From NCBI GenBank assembly GCA_002428365.1, contig DIVW01000024.1, positions 41,074 through 58,543 on the forward strand: a DNA stretch of 17,470 nucleotides, read 5' to 3'. The notes beneath the pieces were generated by a model that was not told the DNA's origin, ran no database searches, and saw nothing but the letters and a program-made list of their open reading frames with translations. The position numbers and the translations under genes were made by a program. This DNA is from Propionibacteriaceae bacterium UBA6122. GTDB taxonomy: Bacteria; Actinomycetota; Actinomycetes; Propionibacteriales; Propionibacteriaceae. This document shows positions 1 through 6,380 of this stretch, in pieces. The number at the start of each line of letters is the position of its first letter. The first letter of the stretch is position 1.

Positions 1-810
1 GCGGCGCAGCCCGGGATCGGCGGGCCGACCGGGCAGCGGATTGACACTCGGGCGACAGTCATCGAGTTGTGGCGCAGCGCCCGCGCTGACCTGGAAGCTG
101 CCGGTGCGAGGGTGGTCGAGGTCGACTTCCCGGTGGTGTCCAACTATGAAGGTGACCGGCCGGGGGCACCCACAATCGCCACTCGCGGTTGGGTGAGCCC
201 TGAGTATCTCGCCCACGAGATTCTCGATCTCTGTGCGTGGGGCTGGGACGACTTCCTGCGCGCCAACGCCGACCCGGCACGCCCTGACCTTTCGGTGGTC
301 GACGGTGCCCAAATCTTCCCGCCGCCTGCGGGAGCGCTGCCGGATCGCTACACCGGCTTCGATGACGACATCACGGGGTATCCGCAGTTCATTCGCGAGC
401 ATCCGATTGGTGCGCTGACCGAGATTCCGCAGCTGGCTGAGGGCTTGGCCGGGCTGATCCGCACCCGTGAGGCCGACCTGGAAGCCTGGATGACCGAGCT
501 GGGGCTGGACGCGGTCGCCTTCCCGGCAGTAGCCGATGTCGGCCCGGCCGATATGGACGTGAACCCGGCCTCGGCCGACCTGGGCTGGCGCAATGGGGTG
601 TGGGTGGCCAACGGCAATCTGGCAATCCGGCACCTCGGCATTCCGACGGTGACAGTGCCGATGGGAATGCTGGCCGATATCGGGATGCCAGTTGGGCTGA
701 CTTTCGCCGGCCGCGCCTACGACGACAATGCCCTGCTCCGGCTCGGGGCCGCCTTTGAGGCCCTTGGGCGGCGGCGCACTCCCCCGCCGCGCACCCCACG
801 CCTGGACTGA
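1..810 (+). CDS. Amidase-signature family hydrolase, C-terminal part (5' end outside window)
   Basis: The reading frame is open from base 1 with no start needed, so this is the last 269 residues of a longer gene. Amidase-signature enzymes hydrolyse an amide bond with a Ser-cisSer-Lys triad; that triad lies upstream of the window, so catalytic competence cannot be judged. Recognition rests on the C-terminal pattern: 'GGPTGQRID' near the edge, an acidic middle, then 'GNLAIRHLGIPTVTVPMG', 'GMPVGLTFAGRAYDD' and 'LLRLGAAFE', the conserved end of this family in which the enzyme closes on a small-molecule amide. An in-frame TTG at 67 is an internal codon, not the start. The next gene, an amidohydrolase, begins 81 bases downstream with its own likely promoter; the two may both serve catabolism of amides or amide-like compounds, but that is inference. 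Substrate unknown. Confidence 0.85.
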   Translation, partial: AAQPGIGGPTGQRIDTRATVIELWRSARADLEAAGARVVEVDFPVVSNYEGDRPGAPTIATRGWVSPEYLAHEILDLCAWGWDDFLRANADPARPDLSVVDGAQIFPPPAGALPDRYTGFDDDITGYPQFIREHPIGALTEIPQLAEGLAGLIRTREADLEAWMTELGLDAVAFPAVADVGPADMDVNPASADLGWRNGVWVANGNLAIRHLGIPTVTVPMGMLADIGMPVGLTFAGRAYDDNALLRLGAAFEALGRRRTPPPRTPRLD

Positions 811-855
811 ACTGAGGCGCGGCGGGCCAGACACCCGGCTGTAACCGGTCCTGTT

Positions 856-861
856 TATGAT
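856..861 (+). promoter_or_regulatory. Candidate -10 box for the amidohydrolase gene
   Basis: TATGAT matches the sigma-A -10 consensus at five of six positions and is followed by a leader of about 23 bases before the ATG at 892. No convincing -35 hexamer sits 16-18 bases upstream. Its position makes the upstream GTG at 871 unlikely as translation start, because it would lie at or next to the transcription start. Confidence 0.45.
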
Positions 862-880
862 CGCCGCCGAGTGCCGTTTG

Positions 881-886
881 AGGAGG
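881..886 (+). promoter_or_regulatory. Ribosome binding site AGGAGG deciding the start at 892
   Basis: A perfect AGGAGG sits five bases before the ATG at 892. The longer in-frame alternative starting with GTG at 871 would place this site inside the coding region, so the 892 start is preferred. Confidence 0.7.
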
Positions 887-891
887 CTGTG

Positions 892-2535
892 ATGCGTTAC
901 GCGGAGCTGGTGTTTGTTGGTGGGCCGGTCTTTACGTCCGACACGGTGCGTTCGCGCACTGATGCGGTGGCGGTGACTGATGGCCGCATCGTTGCCGTCG
1001 GCAACCAGGCGGTCAACGAGCTGATCGGCCCGGCCACCGAGGTGGTCGATCTGGCCGGACGGCTGCTGGTGCCCGGCTTCCAGGATGCGCACATCCACCC
1101 GGTCGGTGGCGGCATGGAACTGTTGCGCTGCAACCTCGCCGACGTCAGCACCCCGTCCGACTACGAAGCGGTGATCGCCGCCTATGCCGCAGCCAATCCC
1201 GATGAGCAGTGGATTGTCGGCGGCGGCTGGGCAATGTCGGCCTTCCCTGGCGGCACGCCGACCGCTGCTGTCCTTGATCGGCTGGTGCCAGATCGGCCAG
1301 TGTTCCTGCCCAACCGCGATCACCACAGCGCCTGGGTGAACTCGGTGGCCCTGCGCCTGGCCGGGATCGACCAGAACACGCCCGACCCGGCTGATGGTCG
1401 CATCGAGCGCGACGCCGACGGCGTCCCGTCCGGGGTACTGCATGAGGGGGCGATGTACCTGGTGGAGGGGCTGATCCCTGAGCCGACGATCGACGAGATC
1501 GTCGAGGGGCTGTTGGCGGGCCAGGCGTATCTGCATTCGCTGGGCATCACCGGCTGGCAGGACGCGATCATCGGCAAGTACAGCGGCATTCCCGACGCCG
1601 GTGAGGCCTACCTGAAGGCGGCCAATGCTGGGCTGCTGACCGCCCGGGTGGTCGGCGCCCTGTGGTGGGATCGCACCGCTGGGGCCGAGCAGATACCGGG
1701 TCTGGTGGCCCGCAGGGAGCGGCTGCGCGCCGGCCGTTTCAGCGCCACCTCGGTGAAGATCATGCAGGACGGGGTACCGGAGAATTTCACCGCTTCGATG
1801 CTGTTTCCCTATGAGGACGGCTGCGGGCACGCCACCGATCGATCCGGCATCTCGTTCGTGCCGGCCGAGGTGCTGAATGAGATCGTGCCGCAACTGGACG
1901 CCCTCGGTTTCCAGGTGCATTTCCATGGCATCGGTGACCGGGCCGTGCGCGAATGCCTGGACGCAGTTGAGCACGCGGTGGCCCGCAACGGCCGCAACGA
2001 TCACCGCCATCACATCGCCCACCTCCAGGTGGTGCACCCTGACGACGTACCCCGCTTCGCACAGCTCGGGGTGGCGGCCAACCTCCAGCCGCTATGGGCG
2101 ACTCACGATGAGCAGATGGACGAGCTGAACCTGCCGTTCCTGGGTCAGCCGCGCGGCAGCTGGCAATACCCGTTCGGCGACCTGCTGCGCAGCGGTGCGG
2201 TGCTGGCTGGCGGCAGTGACTGGCCGGTGACTACGCCGGATCCGTTCGATGCGATGCACACCGCGGTCACCAGGCTCAGCGCTCCCGGCTACAGTGACGC
2301 GGTTGCTGAGCCGTTCCTGCCGGAGCAGAAGATCGATCTGGCCACGGTGTTGGTGGCCTACACCGCTGGTTCAGCTTGGGTGAACCACCTTGAGGCTGAT
2401 ACCGGCACCATCGAGGTCGGCAAGTATGCCGACCTGGCGTTGCTCGATTCCGACCCCTTCGCCACTGGTGACATCGCCGGCACCCGCGTCGTGGCGACCT
2501 TCGTCGAAGGTGAGCGGGTGTTTGCCGCGGGTTGA
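892..2535 (+). CDS. YtcJ-like metal-dependent amidohydrolase (Amidohydro_3 type)
   Basis: A 547-residue member of the amidohydrolase superfamily, which uses one or two metal ions on a TIM barrel to hydrolyse C-N bonds. Visible motifs: an N-terminal beta-sandwich piece with 'GRIVAVG' (31-37), 'LVPGFQDAHIHP' with the HxH metal ligands at His67 and His69, 'KIMQDG' with Lys289 as the likely carboxylated or metal-site lysine, 'HFHGIGDRAV' (343-352), 'HHIAHLQ' (373-379), and 'GSDWPV' with the catalytic Asp443. The C-terminal 'GTIEVGKYADLALLDSDPF' is the usual closing motif. Length is normal for YtcJ-type proteins. There is no signal peptide, so it is probably cytosolic. Start chosen at ATG 892 because of AGGAGG five bases before it. 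Members of this group are often annotated as amidohydrolases or N-substituted formamide deformylases; substrate cannot be told from sequence. It lies next to an amidase, suggesting a catabolic pair. Confidence 0.9.
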   Translation: MRYAELVFVGGPVFTSDTVRSRTDAVAVTDGRIVAVGNQAVNELIGPATEVVDLAGRLLVPGFQDAHIHPVGGGMELLRCNLADVSTPSDYEAVIAAYAAANPDEQWIVGGGWAMSAFPGGTPTAAVLDRLVPDRPVFLPNRDHHSAWVNSVALRLAGIDQNTPDPADGRIERDADGVPSGVLHEGAMYLVEGLIPEPTIDEIVEGLLAGQAYLHSLGITGWQDAIIGKYSGIPDAGEAYLKAANAGLLTARVVGALWWDRTAGAEQIPGLVARRERLRAGRFSATSVKIMQDGVPENFTASMLFPYEDGCGHATDRSGISFVPAEVLNEIVPQLDALGFQVHFHGIGDRAVRECLDAVEHAVARNGRNDHRHHIAHLQVVHPDDVPRFAQLGVAANLQPLWATHDEQMDELNLPFLGQPRGSWQYPFGDLLRSGAVLAGGSDWPVTTPDPFDAMHTAVTRLSAPGYSDAVAEPFLPEQKIDLATVLVAYTAGSAWVNHLEADTGTIEVGKYADLALLDSDPFATGDIAGTRVVATFVEGERVFAAG

Positions 2536-2615
2536 GAGAGCGCAACTTGGGTACTGGGCTCGTAGCCAGGTTCACCAGCCCGAACCCGGCACCGCCAGCT
2601 AGCCAAGGAGAACTC

Positions 2616-2834
2616 ATGTCACCCACCGCCGGATCGGGCATCGGATTGCTCGTCATCGGAGCGATCCTCGCCTTCGCTGTCAAGGACTCCATCCCAGGAA
2701 TCAGCCTGGAAATCGTCGGCTACATCTGCATGGCAGGTGGCGTGTTAGCGATCATCTTCGGCCTCATCGGGGCCAGGTCACAGACCTCTCGGCGAACAGA
2801 TTCCACCGAGCGCCGAAACGACGATCAGCTCTGA
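2616..2834 (+). CDS. Small membrane protein, DUF6458-like
   Basis: A 72-residue protein with two predicted membrane helices (about 7-23 and 32-52, separated by 'KDSIPGISLEIVGYICMAGG') and a short, charged, Arg/Asp-rich tail (54-72). The 'GIGLLVIGAILAFAV' then 'GYICMAGGVLAIIFGLI' layout is that of the actinobacterial DUF6458 family, a group of unknown function. The start is ATG 2616 with AAGGAG five bases before it; an in-frame TTG at 2532 overlaps the stop of the upstream amidohydrolase but lacks a site of its own. It lies 80 bases after that gene, so co-transcription is possible but no function follows from this. Family assignment is from memory of the pattern, not from a search. Confidence 0.75.
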   Translation: MSPTAGSGIGLLVIGAILAFAVKDSIPGISLEIVGYICMAGGVLAIIFGLIGARSQTSRRTDSTERRNDDQL

Positions 2835-2924
2835 GCGAGCTGTTTGGCCCCGCCCGAACGCCCCAGAAGGCCGGGCTCATGCGGGCCGATGGTAGTCATT
2901 ATGCCTACGGAAATTGCCATAGAC

Positions 2925-2956
2925 GTCCCCTTATGGGGGACAGCGTTGGTCCCCCA
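2925..2956 (+). other. Two competing hairpins (attenuator-like arrangement)
   Basis: Three segments share complementarity: GTCCCC (2925-2930), TGGGGGAC (2934-2941) and GTCCCCCA (2949-2956). The middle one can pair with either the first (loop of about 5) or the third (8 perfect pairs, loop of 7), but not both. That is the geometry of an attenuator or switch, though neither hairpin is followed by a T-run and no leader peptide or ligand-binding core is visible. It may be chance in GC-rich DNA or part of an unrecognised RNA. Confidence 0.3.
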
Positions 2957-3210
2957 AGCTCGGCTAGCCTCGGACGCAACGGACGGCAGACACCCCTCTA
3001 CCCCCTGCCGAAGACCAAAATGAATACACCCCTCCCGCGGCGAGCTTTGCTCGAACCGTACGCAGTGTCGTCATCTTCGTCGGAAGCCATCTCAACGACC
3101 CCCAGCGCGCATGCTGGTTCGGGCTGGCGAGCCAATCTTGGCTATCAATTCGCGGCTCCCGCCGCTCAACACGAGCCCCGGCGGCTGCTGAAGTAGCACC
3201 CTTTCGCTCT

Positions 3211-3258
3211 GACCTGGTCGGGGCGGTGAGCGGCGATGCTCACCACCCCAACCAGGTC
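3211..3258 (-). terminator. 21-pair hairpin, perfect only as minus-strand RNA
   Basis: Arms at 3211-3231 and 3238-3258 with a 6-base loop. On the plus strand two positions are A-C mismatches; on the minus strand both become G-U pairs, giving an unbroken 21-pair stem. This suggests an RNA read leftward, or a bidirectional terminator. No T-run follows on the minus side; the plus side has only TTTAG. It lies directly after the stop (3260-3262) of a short minus-strand frame that I do not otherwise support. Confidence 0.4.
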
Positions 3259-3313
3259 TTTAGTGCGCCAGTTGCTGCATCGCGAGGTCGAACACCCTTG
3301 GCAACCGAGCGTC

Positions 3314-3319
3314 TAGCAT
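3314..3319 (+). promoter_or_regulatory. Candidate -10 box for a leaderless UbiA-family transcript
   Basis: TAGCAT fits TAnnnT and ends seven bases before the ATG at 3327, where no Shine-Dalgarno sequence is present. That spacing puts the transcription start on or next to the A of ATG, the usual layout of a leaderless actinobacterial gene. No clear -35 hexamer is seen at the expected distance. Confidence 0.4.
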
Positions 3320-3326
3320 CACCACC

Positions 3327-4160
3327 ATGGCCCTCTTCCCGGTAGTGCGAGCGCTGGCGCTGTCGTGCCATCCGCTGCCTTCGGTGGCCGTGACAGCCCT
3401 CAGCGCCGGGCTCGCCGCGCTGGCCGGCCTCCCGCTCAGCACGGGCGTGCTGGTGACCGCAGCGGTCTTCACCGGGCAGCTGTCGATCGGCTGGTCGAAT
3501 GACTATCTGGACGCCGAGCGTGACCGGGCGGTCGGCCGCACCAACAAGCCGGTGGCCGCCGGGGTGGTGGCGCCCCGGGTGGCCGGGATGGCTGCCCTGG
3601 TCGCACTAGCCCTGACCCTGGCCCTCTCGGTATTGCTCGGCTGGCCCGGAGGCGCGGCGGCATTGGTGATTGTGGCGTGTGGGTGGCTCTACAACCTGGG
3701 GCTGAAGGGGACGGTCTTCTCCTGGCTGCCGTATGCGATCGCCTTCGGCATGCTCCCGGCGGCGGCAACCCTGGCGGCCACTCCCCCACGATGGCCGCCA
3801 GCCTGGGCGCTGGCCGCTGGCGCTTTGCTCGGCGTGGCCGCTCATCTGGCCAATGTGCTGCCAGACCTGCACACCGATGCGGCCACCGGAGTTCGCGGGC
3901 TGCCCCACCGCCTGGGGGCGAAGGTCACCGCTCTTACTGGCGCGGGGGTGCTGTTGGCAGTGTCGGTGGTGATCCTGTTCGGCCCAGGTGGCGAACTGGG
4001 ACCGTGGCGCTGGGCAGGATTCGTGATCGCAGTTTTGGTCGCCGGTACGGCCGCGGCCAGTGCCTACCGCGACCCGTCCTCGCGACTGTTCTTCCCAGCC
4101 ACGATCCTCATCGCCGTGCTGAACCTGGTCTTCTTCGCCCTCGCCGGTACGGGGTTGTAG
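3327..4160 (+). CDS. UbiA-family prenyltransferase
   Basis: A 277-residue polytopic membrane protein. UbiA-family enzymes transfer a prenyl chain from a diphosphate donor to an aromatic or other acceptor, using two Asp-rich motifs that bind Mg-diphosphate. Both are visible: 'NDYLDAERD' at 58-66 (Asp59, Asp62, Asp66) followed by 'RTNKPVAAG', and 'DLHTD' at 180-184 followed by 'GVRGLPHRLG'. The central 'YNLGLKGTVFSWLPYAIAFG' is also typical. About eight hydrophobic helices fill the rest. Length fits the family. No ribosome binding site precedes the ATG; a -10-like box seven bases upstream suggests leaderless expression. Acceptor unknown: menaquinone-type (MenA), chlorophyll-like and other UbiA branches cannot be separated here, and no quinone pathway gene is adjacent. 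Downstream is an unrelated secreted protein 129 bases away. Confidence 0.88.
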   Translation: MALFPVVRALALSCHPLPSVAVTALSAGLAALAGLPLSTGVLVTAAVFTGQLSIGWSNDYLDAERDRAVGRTNKPVAAGVVAPRVAGMAALVALALTLALSVLLGWPGGAAALVIVACGWLYNLGLKGTVFSWLPYAIAFGMLPAAATLAATPPRWPPAWALAAGALLGVAAHLANVLPDLHTDAATGVRGLPHRLGAKVTALTGAGVLLAVSVVILFGPGGELGPWRWAGFVIAVLVAGTAAASAYRDPSSRLFFPATILIAVLNLVFFALAGTGL

Positions 4161-4289
4161 CCACAACGCCCACGTTGGTTCGTCGGGGAGGGGCTTCACG
4201 CAAGCATCACAAACGATCACCTAGGGGCGACATACGAGTCGCGTCTACTGGGGTGCAGGAAGCAATCCAGCACACACCAAGGAGTTGAG

Positions 4290-4883
4290 ATGTCCATCAT
4301 CAAGAAGGTCGCCTTCACTGTTGCGGGCGGCGCAATCATCATCGGATCCGGGCTCGGAGTAGCCAGCCTGGCCAGTGCCGAGGCCCCCAGCCCCACGCCG
4401 ACCCCGACCCAGGCCTGGCAGGGCGGCGGCTACGGACCGATGGGCGGCACCGCAAATCCCAACGCGGGCCTTCGGAACGGCACCGGGTACGGAGCCGTCG
4501 AGAACACCGAGTACTTGGCCAGCAAGCTCGGCGTCAGCCAGGACGCTGTCACCGCGGCCATGCAGAAATACCACACCACCAATCCGACTCAGGACCGCGG
4601 CCGCGACCTGACCGACGCGCAGCAGGCCACCCAGCACGCCGAGCTCGCTGCGTTCCTTGCCAAGGAACTCAACGTGTCCGAGGCAACCGTCCTGGCCGTC
4701 CTCAATGGGCAGCAGGACGTCCGCCAGGCTGACCGCACCGCTCAGATCAAGGCAAACCTGGACGAATCGGTTAAGGCCGGACGACTCACCCAGGTACAGG
4801 CCGACGCCATCCTCGCGGCCCACGACGCTGGCGTCGGGACGGGCGGAATGCGCGGCGGATTCGGTGGCGGGCCGCGCCGATAA
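4290..4883 (+). CDS. Secreted helical protein of unknown function, Gly-rich C-terminus
   Basis: A 197-residue protein with a Sec-type signal peptide: 'MSIIKK', a hydrophobic core, and a probable cut after ASA (residue 30). A Pro/Thr spacer (33-40) and a Gly-rich patch (45-68) follow. The mature part holds two similar helix-turn units, 'YLASKLGVSQDAVTAAM' (75-91) and 'AFLAKELNVSEATVLAVLN' (121-139), and a third related helix pair, 'LDESVKAGRLTQVQADAILAAHDAG' (157-181), then a Gly-rich end. Such repeated 'LGVs-d-l' units occur in many actinobacterial exported proteins without a known role. Start is ATG 4290 with AAGGAG five bases before it. It stands alone: the prenyltransferase is 129 bases upstream and the next feature downstream is a tRNA on the opposite strand. 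I do not recognise a named family. Confidence 0.8.
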   Translation: MSIIKKVAFTVAGGAIIIGSGLGVASLASAEAPSPTPTPTQAWQGGGYGPMGGTANPNAGLRNGTGYGAVENTEYLASKLGVSQDAVTAAMQKYHTTNPTQDRGRDLTDAQQATQHAELAAFLAKELNVSEATVLAVLNGQQDVRQADRTAQIKANLDESVKAGRLTQVQADAILAAHDAGVGTGGMRGGFGGGPRR

Positions 4884-4898
4884 GGACACCCTGACGAA

Positions 4899-4934
4899 GT
4901 CAGCCTGACGGAGCGACATGCACCTCAGGCTGAC
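4899..4934 (+). terminator. Inverted repeat after the secreted-protein gene
   Basis: GTCAGCCTGA (4899-4908) and TCAGGCTGAC (4925-4934) form a perfect 10-pair stem with a 16-base loop, starting 15 bases after the stop codon. No T-run follows, so it is a weak intrinsic terminator candidate; the position between converging units supports a termination role. Confidence 0.4.
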
Positions 4935-4954
4935 TCGTGTCGGACCCACCAGAA

Positions 4955-4999
4955 ACAAAAAGACGTCTGAACCTGCAAAGAAATGCAGGTCCAGACGTC
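4955..4999 (-). terminator. Rho-independent terminator of the tRNA-Pro gene
   Basis: Read on the minus strand, a stem of 16 pairs (arms 4984-4999 and 4962-4977, one G-U pair at 4991/4970) with a 6-base loop is followed at once by TTTTTGTTT (complement of 4953-4961). The single A-C mismatch on the plus strand becomes G-U on the minus strand, confirming direction. It lies 25 bases past the tRNA 3' end. Confidence 0.9.
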
Positions 5000-5024
5000 C
5001 GCAATGTCTTGAGACATCACCCGG

Positions 5025-5098
<74 letters not shown>

Positions 5099-5193
5099 TT
5101 GTGAAATTGTGTGGGGCGAGCCCCGGCGGGTTACTTTACACGCTGCGCGGAGGCGCGCCGAACCGCGCCTCCTGCTCGGCGGCTCAGATCGGT

Positions 5194-5199
5194 TAGATT
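5194..5199 (+). promoter_or_regulatory. Candidate -10 box for a leaderless membrane-protein transcript
   Basis: TAGATT ends exactly seven bases before the ATG at 5207, the same spacing seen at the UbiA-family and HNH genes. No ribosome binding site precedes 5207. This supports 5207 over the longer open frame that begins at 5111. Confidence 0.45.
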
Positions 5200-5206
5200 T
5201 GGCGGC

Positions 5207-6316
5207 ATGCTCGCACGCACCCCCTTGTTGAGGCCCAGTCCAATGGAGATCGGCGATCTGTTCGCCAGTGTCTTCACCGTCTTCAAGCAGCGTTTCGGGC
5301 TGCTGATCCTGATCATGGTGGCCCCGGCCGCCCTCATCGCCGCAGTCACCACGGTGATGTTCTTGGGCCTCATTCCGGTGATGGCAGCGGCCTTCAACCG
5401 TGATATGCCACCAGTCGCGGCAATCATCGTCCTGGTGGTAGCCGGTGTGCTGCTCGCCATCGCCAGCCCGCTGGTACAGCTGAAGGCGCAGGCCATGACG
5501 GTGGCCGCCACCTACGAGATCGGCCAAGGGCAACGTCCGAGCTTCACCAGTTTGCTGAGCAGCACAAAAGGCTTCCTGCCCAGGATCTTTCCGCTGCTGC
5601 TACTCATGCTCGCCGCGATCATCGTGGTCTACGGCCTCATCATCGGCGCCGTCGCGCTGATCGCGATGGGATCGCGCGGCAGCCAGCCCGAGGCGGCCGC
5701 CGCCGGTGCCGTCGCCCTGATGATCCTGCTCATGATCGCGTTGGTGCCCGTGGTGCTCTACCTCAGCGTCAAGCTGCTCTACGTGGTGCCGGTCATCGCC
5801 ATCGAGGAGTTGGGCCCCATCGCCGCACTGAAGCGCTCTTGGGCACTCACCAAGGGCGCCTTTTGGCGCACGCTGGGCTACTACCTACTAGCCTCGCTGG
5901 CCATCTCCGTGCTGAGCTCAATGGTGAGCGGGGTCCTGCAAATCGGCATGATGCCCTTCATGAGCAGCATGGAGAACGCCGGGTCTTCAGCCGAAGTGCT
6001 GGCCATGCTGACCGCCATGATTCCGGTGATGGGCTTCGCGGTGCTCGCCCAGGCAGCGCTCCAACTGGTCACCACCCCGTTCCTCTACGTCTACACCTCC
6101 GCGATGTACCTCGATCAGGTGCGCCGTTCGCTGCTGCCCCCAGCCCCGGCCCCCGCCCCATGGACGCAGCCCGGCTACCCGGGCTCCCCCGCCGGCTATG
6201 GCCCACCGCCTACCAACTACGGGCCTCCCCCGGCCTGGCCGCAGCCCAGCACGCCACCGCCGGCCCCGCCTCAGCAGCAGCCCCCGACCGATCAACCGGG
6301 GACGCCGTCCAGCTGA
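5207..6316 (+). CDS. Polytopic membrane protein with proline-rich cytosolic tail (GDPD membrane-domain-like)
   Basis: A 369-residue protein. After a short N-terminus ('LRPSPMEIGDLFASVFTVFKQRFG', 8-31) come about six hydrophobic segments (roughly 30-62, 70-95, 127-155, 166-199, 222-250, 268-296), a 'ALKRSWALTKGAFWRTLGYYLL' signature (207-228), and 'YTSAMYLDQVRR' (296-307). This order matches actinobacterial proteins annotated as glycerophosphoryl diester phosphodiesterase membrane-domain proteins, which lack a catalytic domain and have no settled function. Residues 311-369 are Pro/Gly/Gln-rich with 'GYGPPP' and 'NYGPPP' repeats, a disordered tail common in this group. Start at ATG 5207 is chosen for the -10 box seven bases before it; ATG 5243 is an alternative with a weak TGAGG upstream, but it would cut the conserved 'RP' near the N-terminus. 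It is followed 64 bases later by a secreted protein. Confidence 0.75.
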   Translation: MLARTPLLRPSPMEIGDLFASVFTVFKQRFGLLILIMVAPAALIAAVTTVMFLGLIPVMAAAFNRDMPPVAAIIVLVVAGVLLAIASPLVQLKAQAMTVAATYEIGQGQRPSFTSLLSSTKGFLPRIFPLLLLMLAAIIVVYGLIIGAVALIAMGSRGSQPEAAAAGAVALMILLMIALVPVVLYLSVKLLYVVPVIAIEELGPIAALKRSWALTKGAFWRTLGYYLLASLAISVLSSMVSGVLQIGMMPFMSSMENAGSSAEVLAMLTAMIPVMGFAVLAQAALQLVTTPFLYVYTSAMYLDQVRRSLLPPAPAPAPWTQPGYPGSPAGYGPPPTNYGPPPAWPQPSTPPPAPPQQQPPTDQPGTPSS

Positions 6317-6353
6317 TTCTCGTCCGGACGGGTGCAGAGATCCCATCTCGTCC

Positions 6354-6359
6354 TAGGCT
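6354..6359 (+). promoter_or_regulatory. Candidate -10 box before the secreted protein gene
   Basis: TAGGCT fits TAnnnT and lies 21 bases before the chosen ATG at 6381, which would leave a short leader carrying GGAGG. No good -35 is visible. Confidence 0.3.
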
Positions 6360-6370
6360 GAAAGGCGAAT

Positions 6371-6375
6371 GGAGG
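6371..6375 (+). promoter_or_regulatory. Ribosome binding site deciding the start at 6381
   Basis: GGAGG lies five bases before ATG 6381. The upstream in-frame ATG at 6369 overlaps this site and would add four residues (MEAD) in front of a positively charged signal peptide, so 6381 is preferred. Confidence 0.65.
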
Positions 6376-6380
6376 CAGAC

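Larger units (their letters stand above)
2835..3326. other. Gene-free stretch of about 490 bases with hairpins
   Basis: No convincing gene. A 105-codon open frame on the plus strand (2879-3196) has no ribosome binding site, no recognisable domain and a low-complexity composition, so I do not call it. The stretch looks somewhat less GC-rich than its flanks around 2890-3060. It contains two overlapping, mutually exclusive hairpins (2925-2956), a short inverted repeat AGCCAA-TC-TTGGCT (3130-3143), and a 21-pair hairpin (3211-3258), followed by the likely promoter of the prenyltransferase gene. Confidence 0.6.

Noticed and set aside
871..891. GTG start seven codons upstream for the amidohydrolase
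   Set aside because: The AGGAGG at 881-886 lies inside this extension and is ideally spaced for ATG 892.
3041..3053. CGAGC-TTT-GCTCG hairpin
   Set aside because: Five-pair stem with a three-base loop and no neighbouring signal; likely chance.
2879..3196. 105-codon open frame on the plus strand in the gene-free stretch
   Set aside because: No ribosome binding site, no recognisable domain, low-complexity composition, and it spans the hairpin structures; GC-rich DNA gives such frames by chance.
4161..4177. CAACG/CGTTG hairpin just after the UbiA-family gene as a terminator
   Set aside because: Only five pairs and no T-run.
4227..4242. GCGAC/GTCGC inverted repeat upstream of the secreted helical protein as an operator
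   Set aside because: Five-base arms are expected by chance at this base composition and nothing else supports a site.
6321..6330. CGTCCGGACG palindrome after the membrane-protein gene
   Set aside because: Ten bases with no loop; too short to fold usefully and common in GC-rich DNA.
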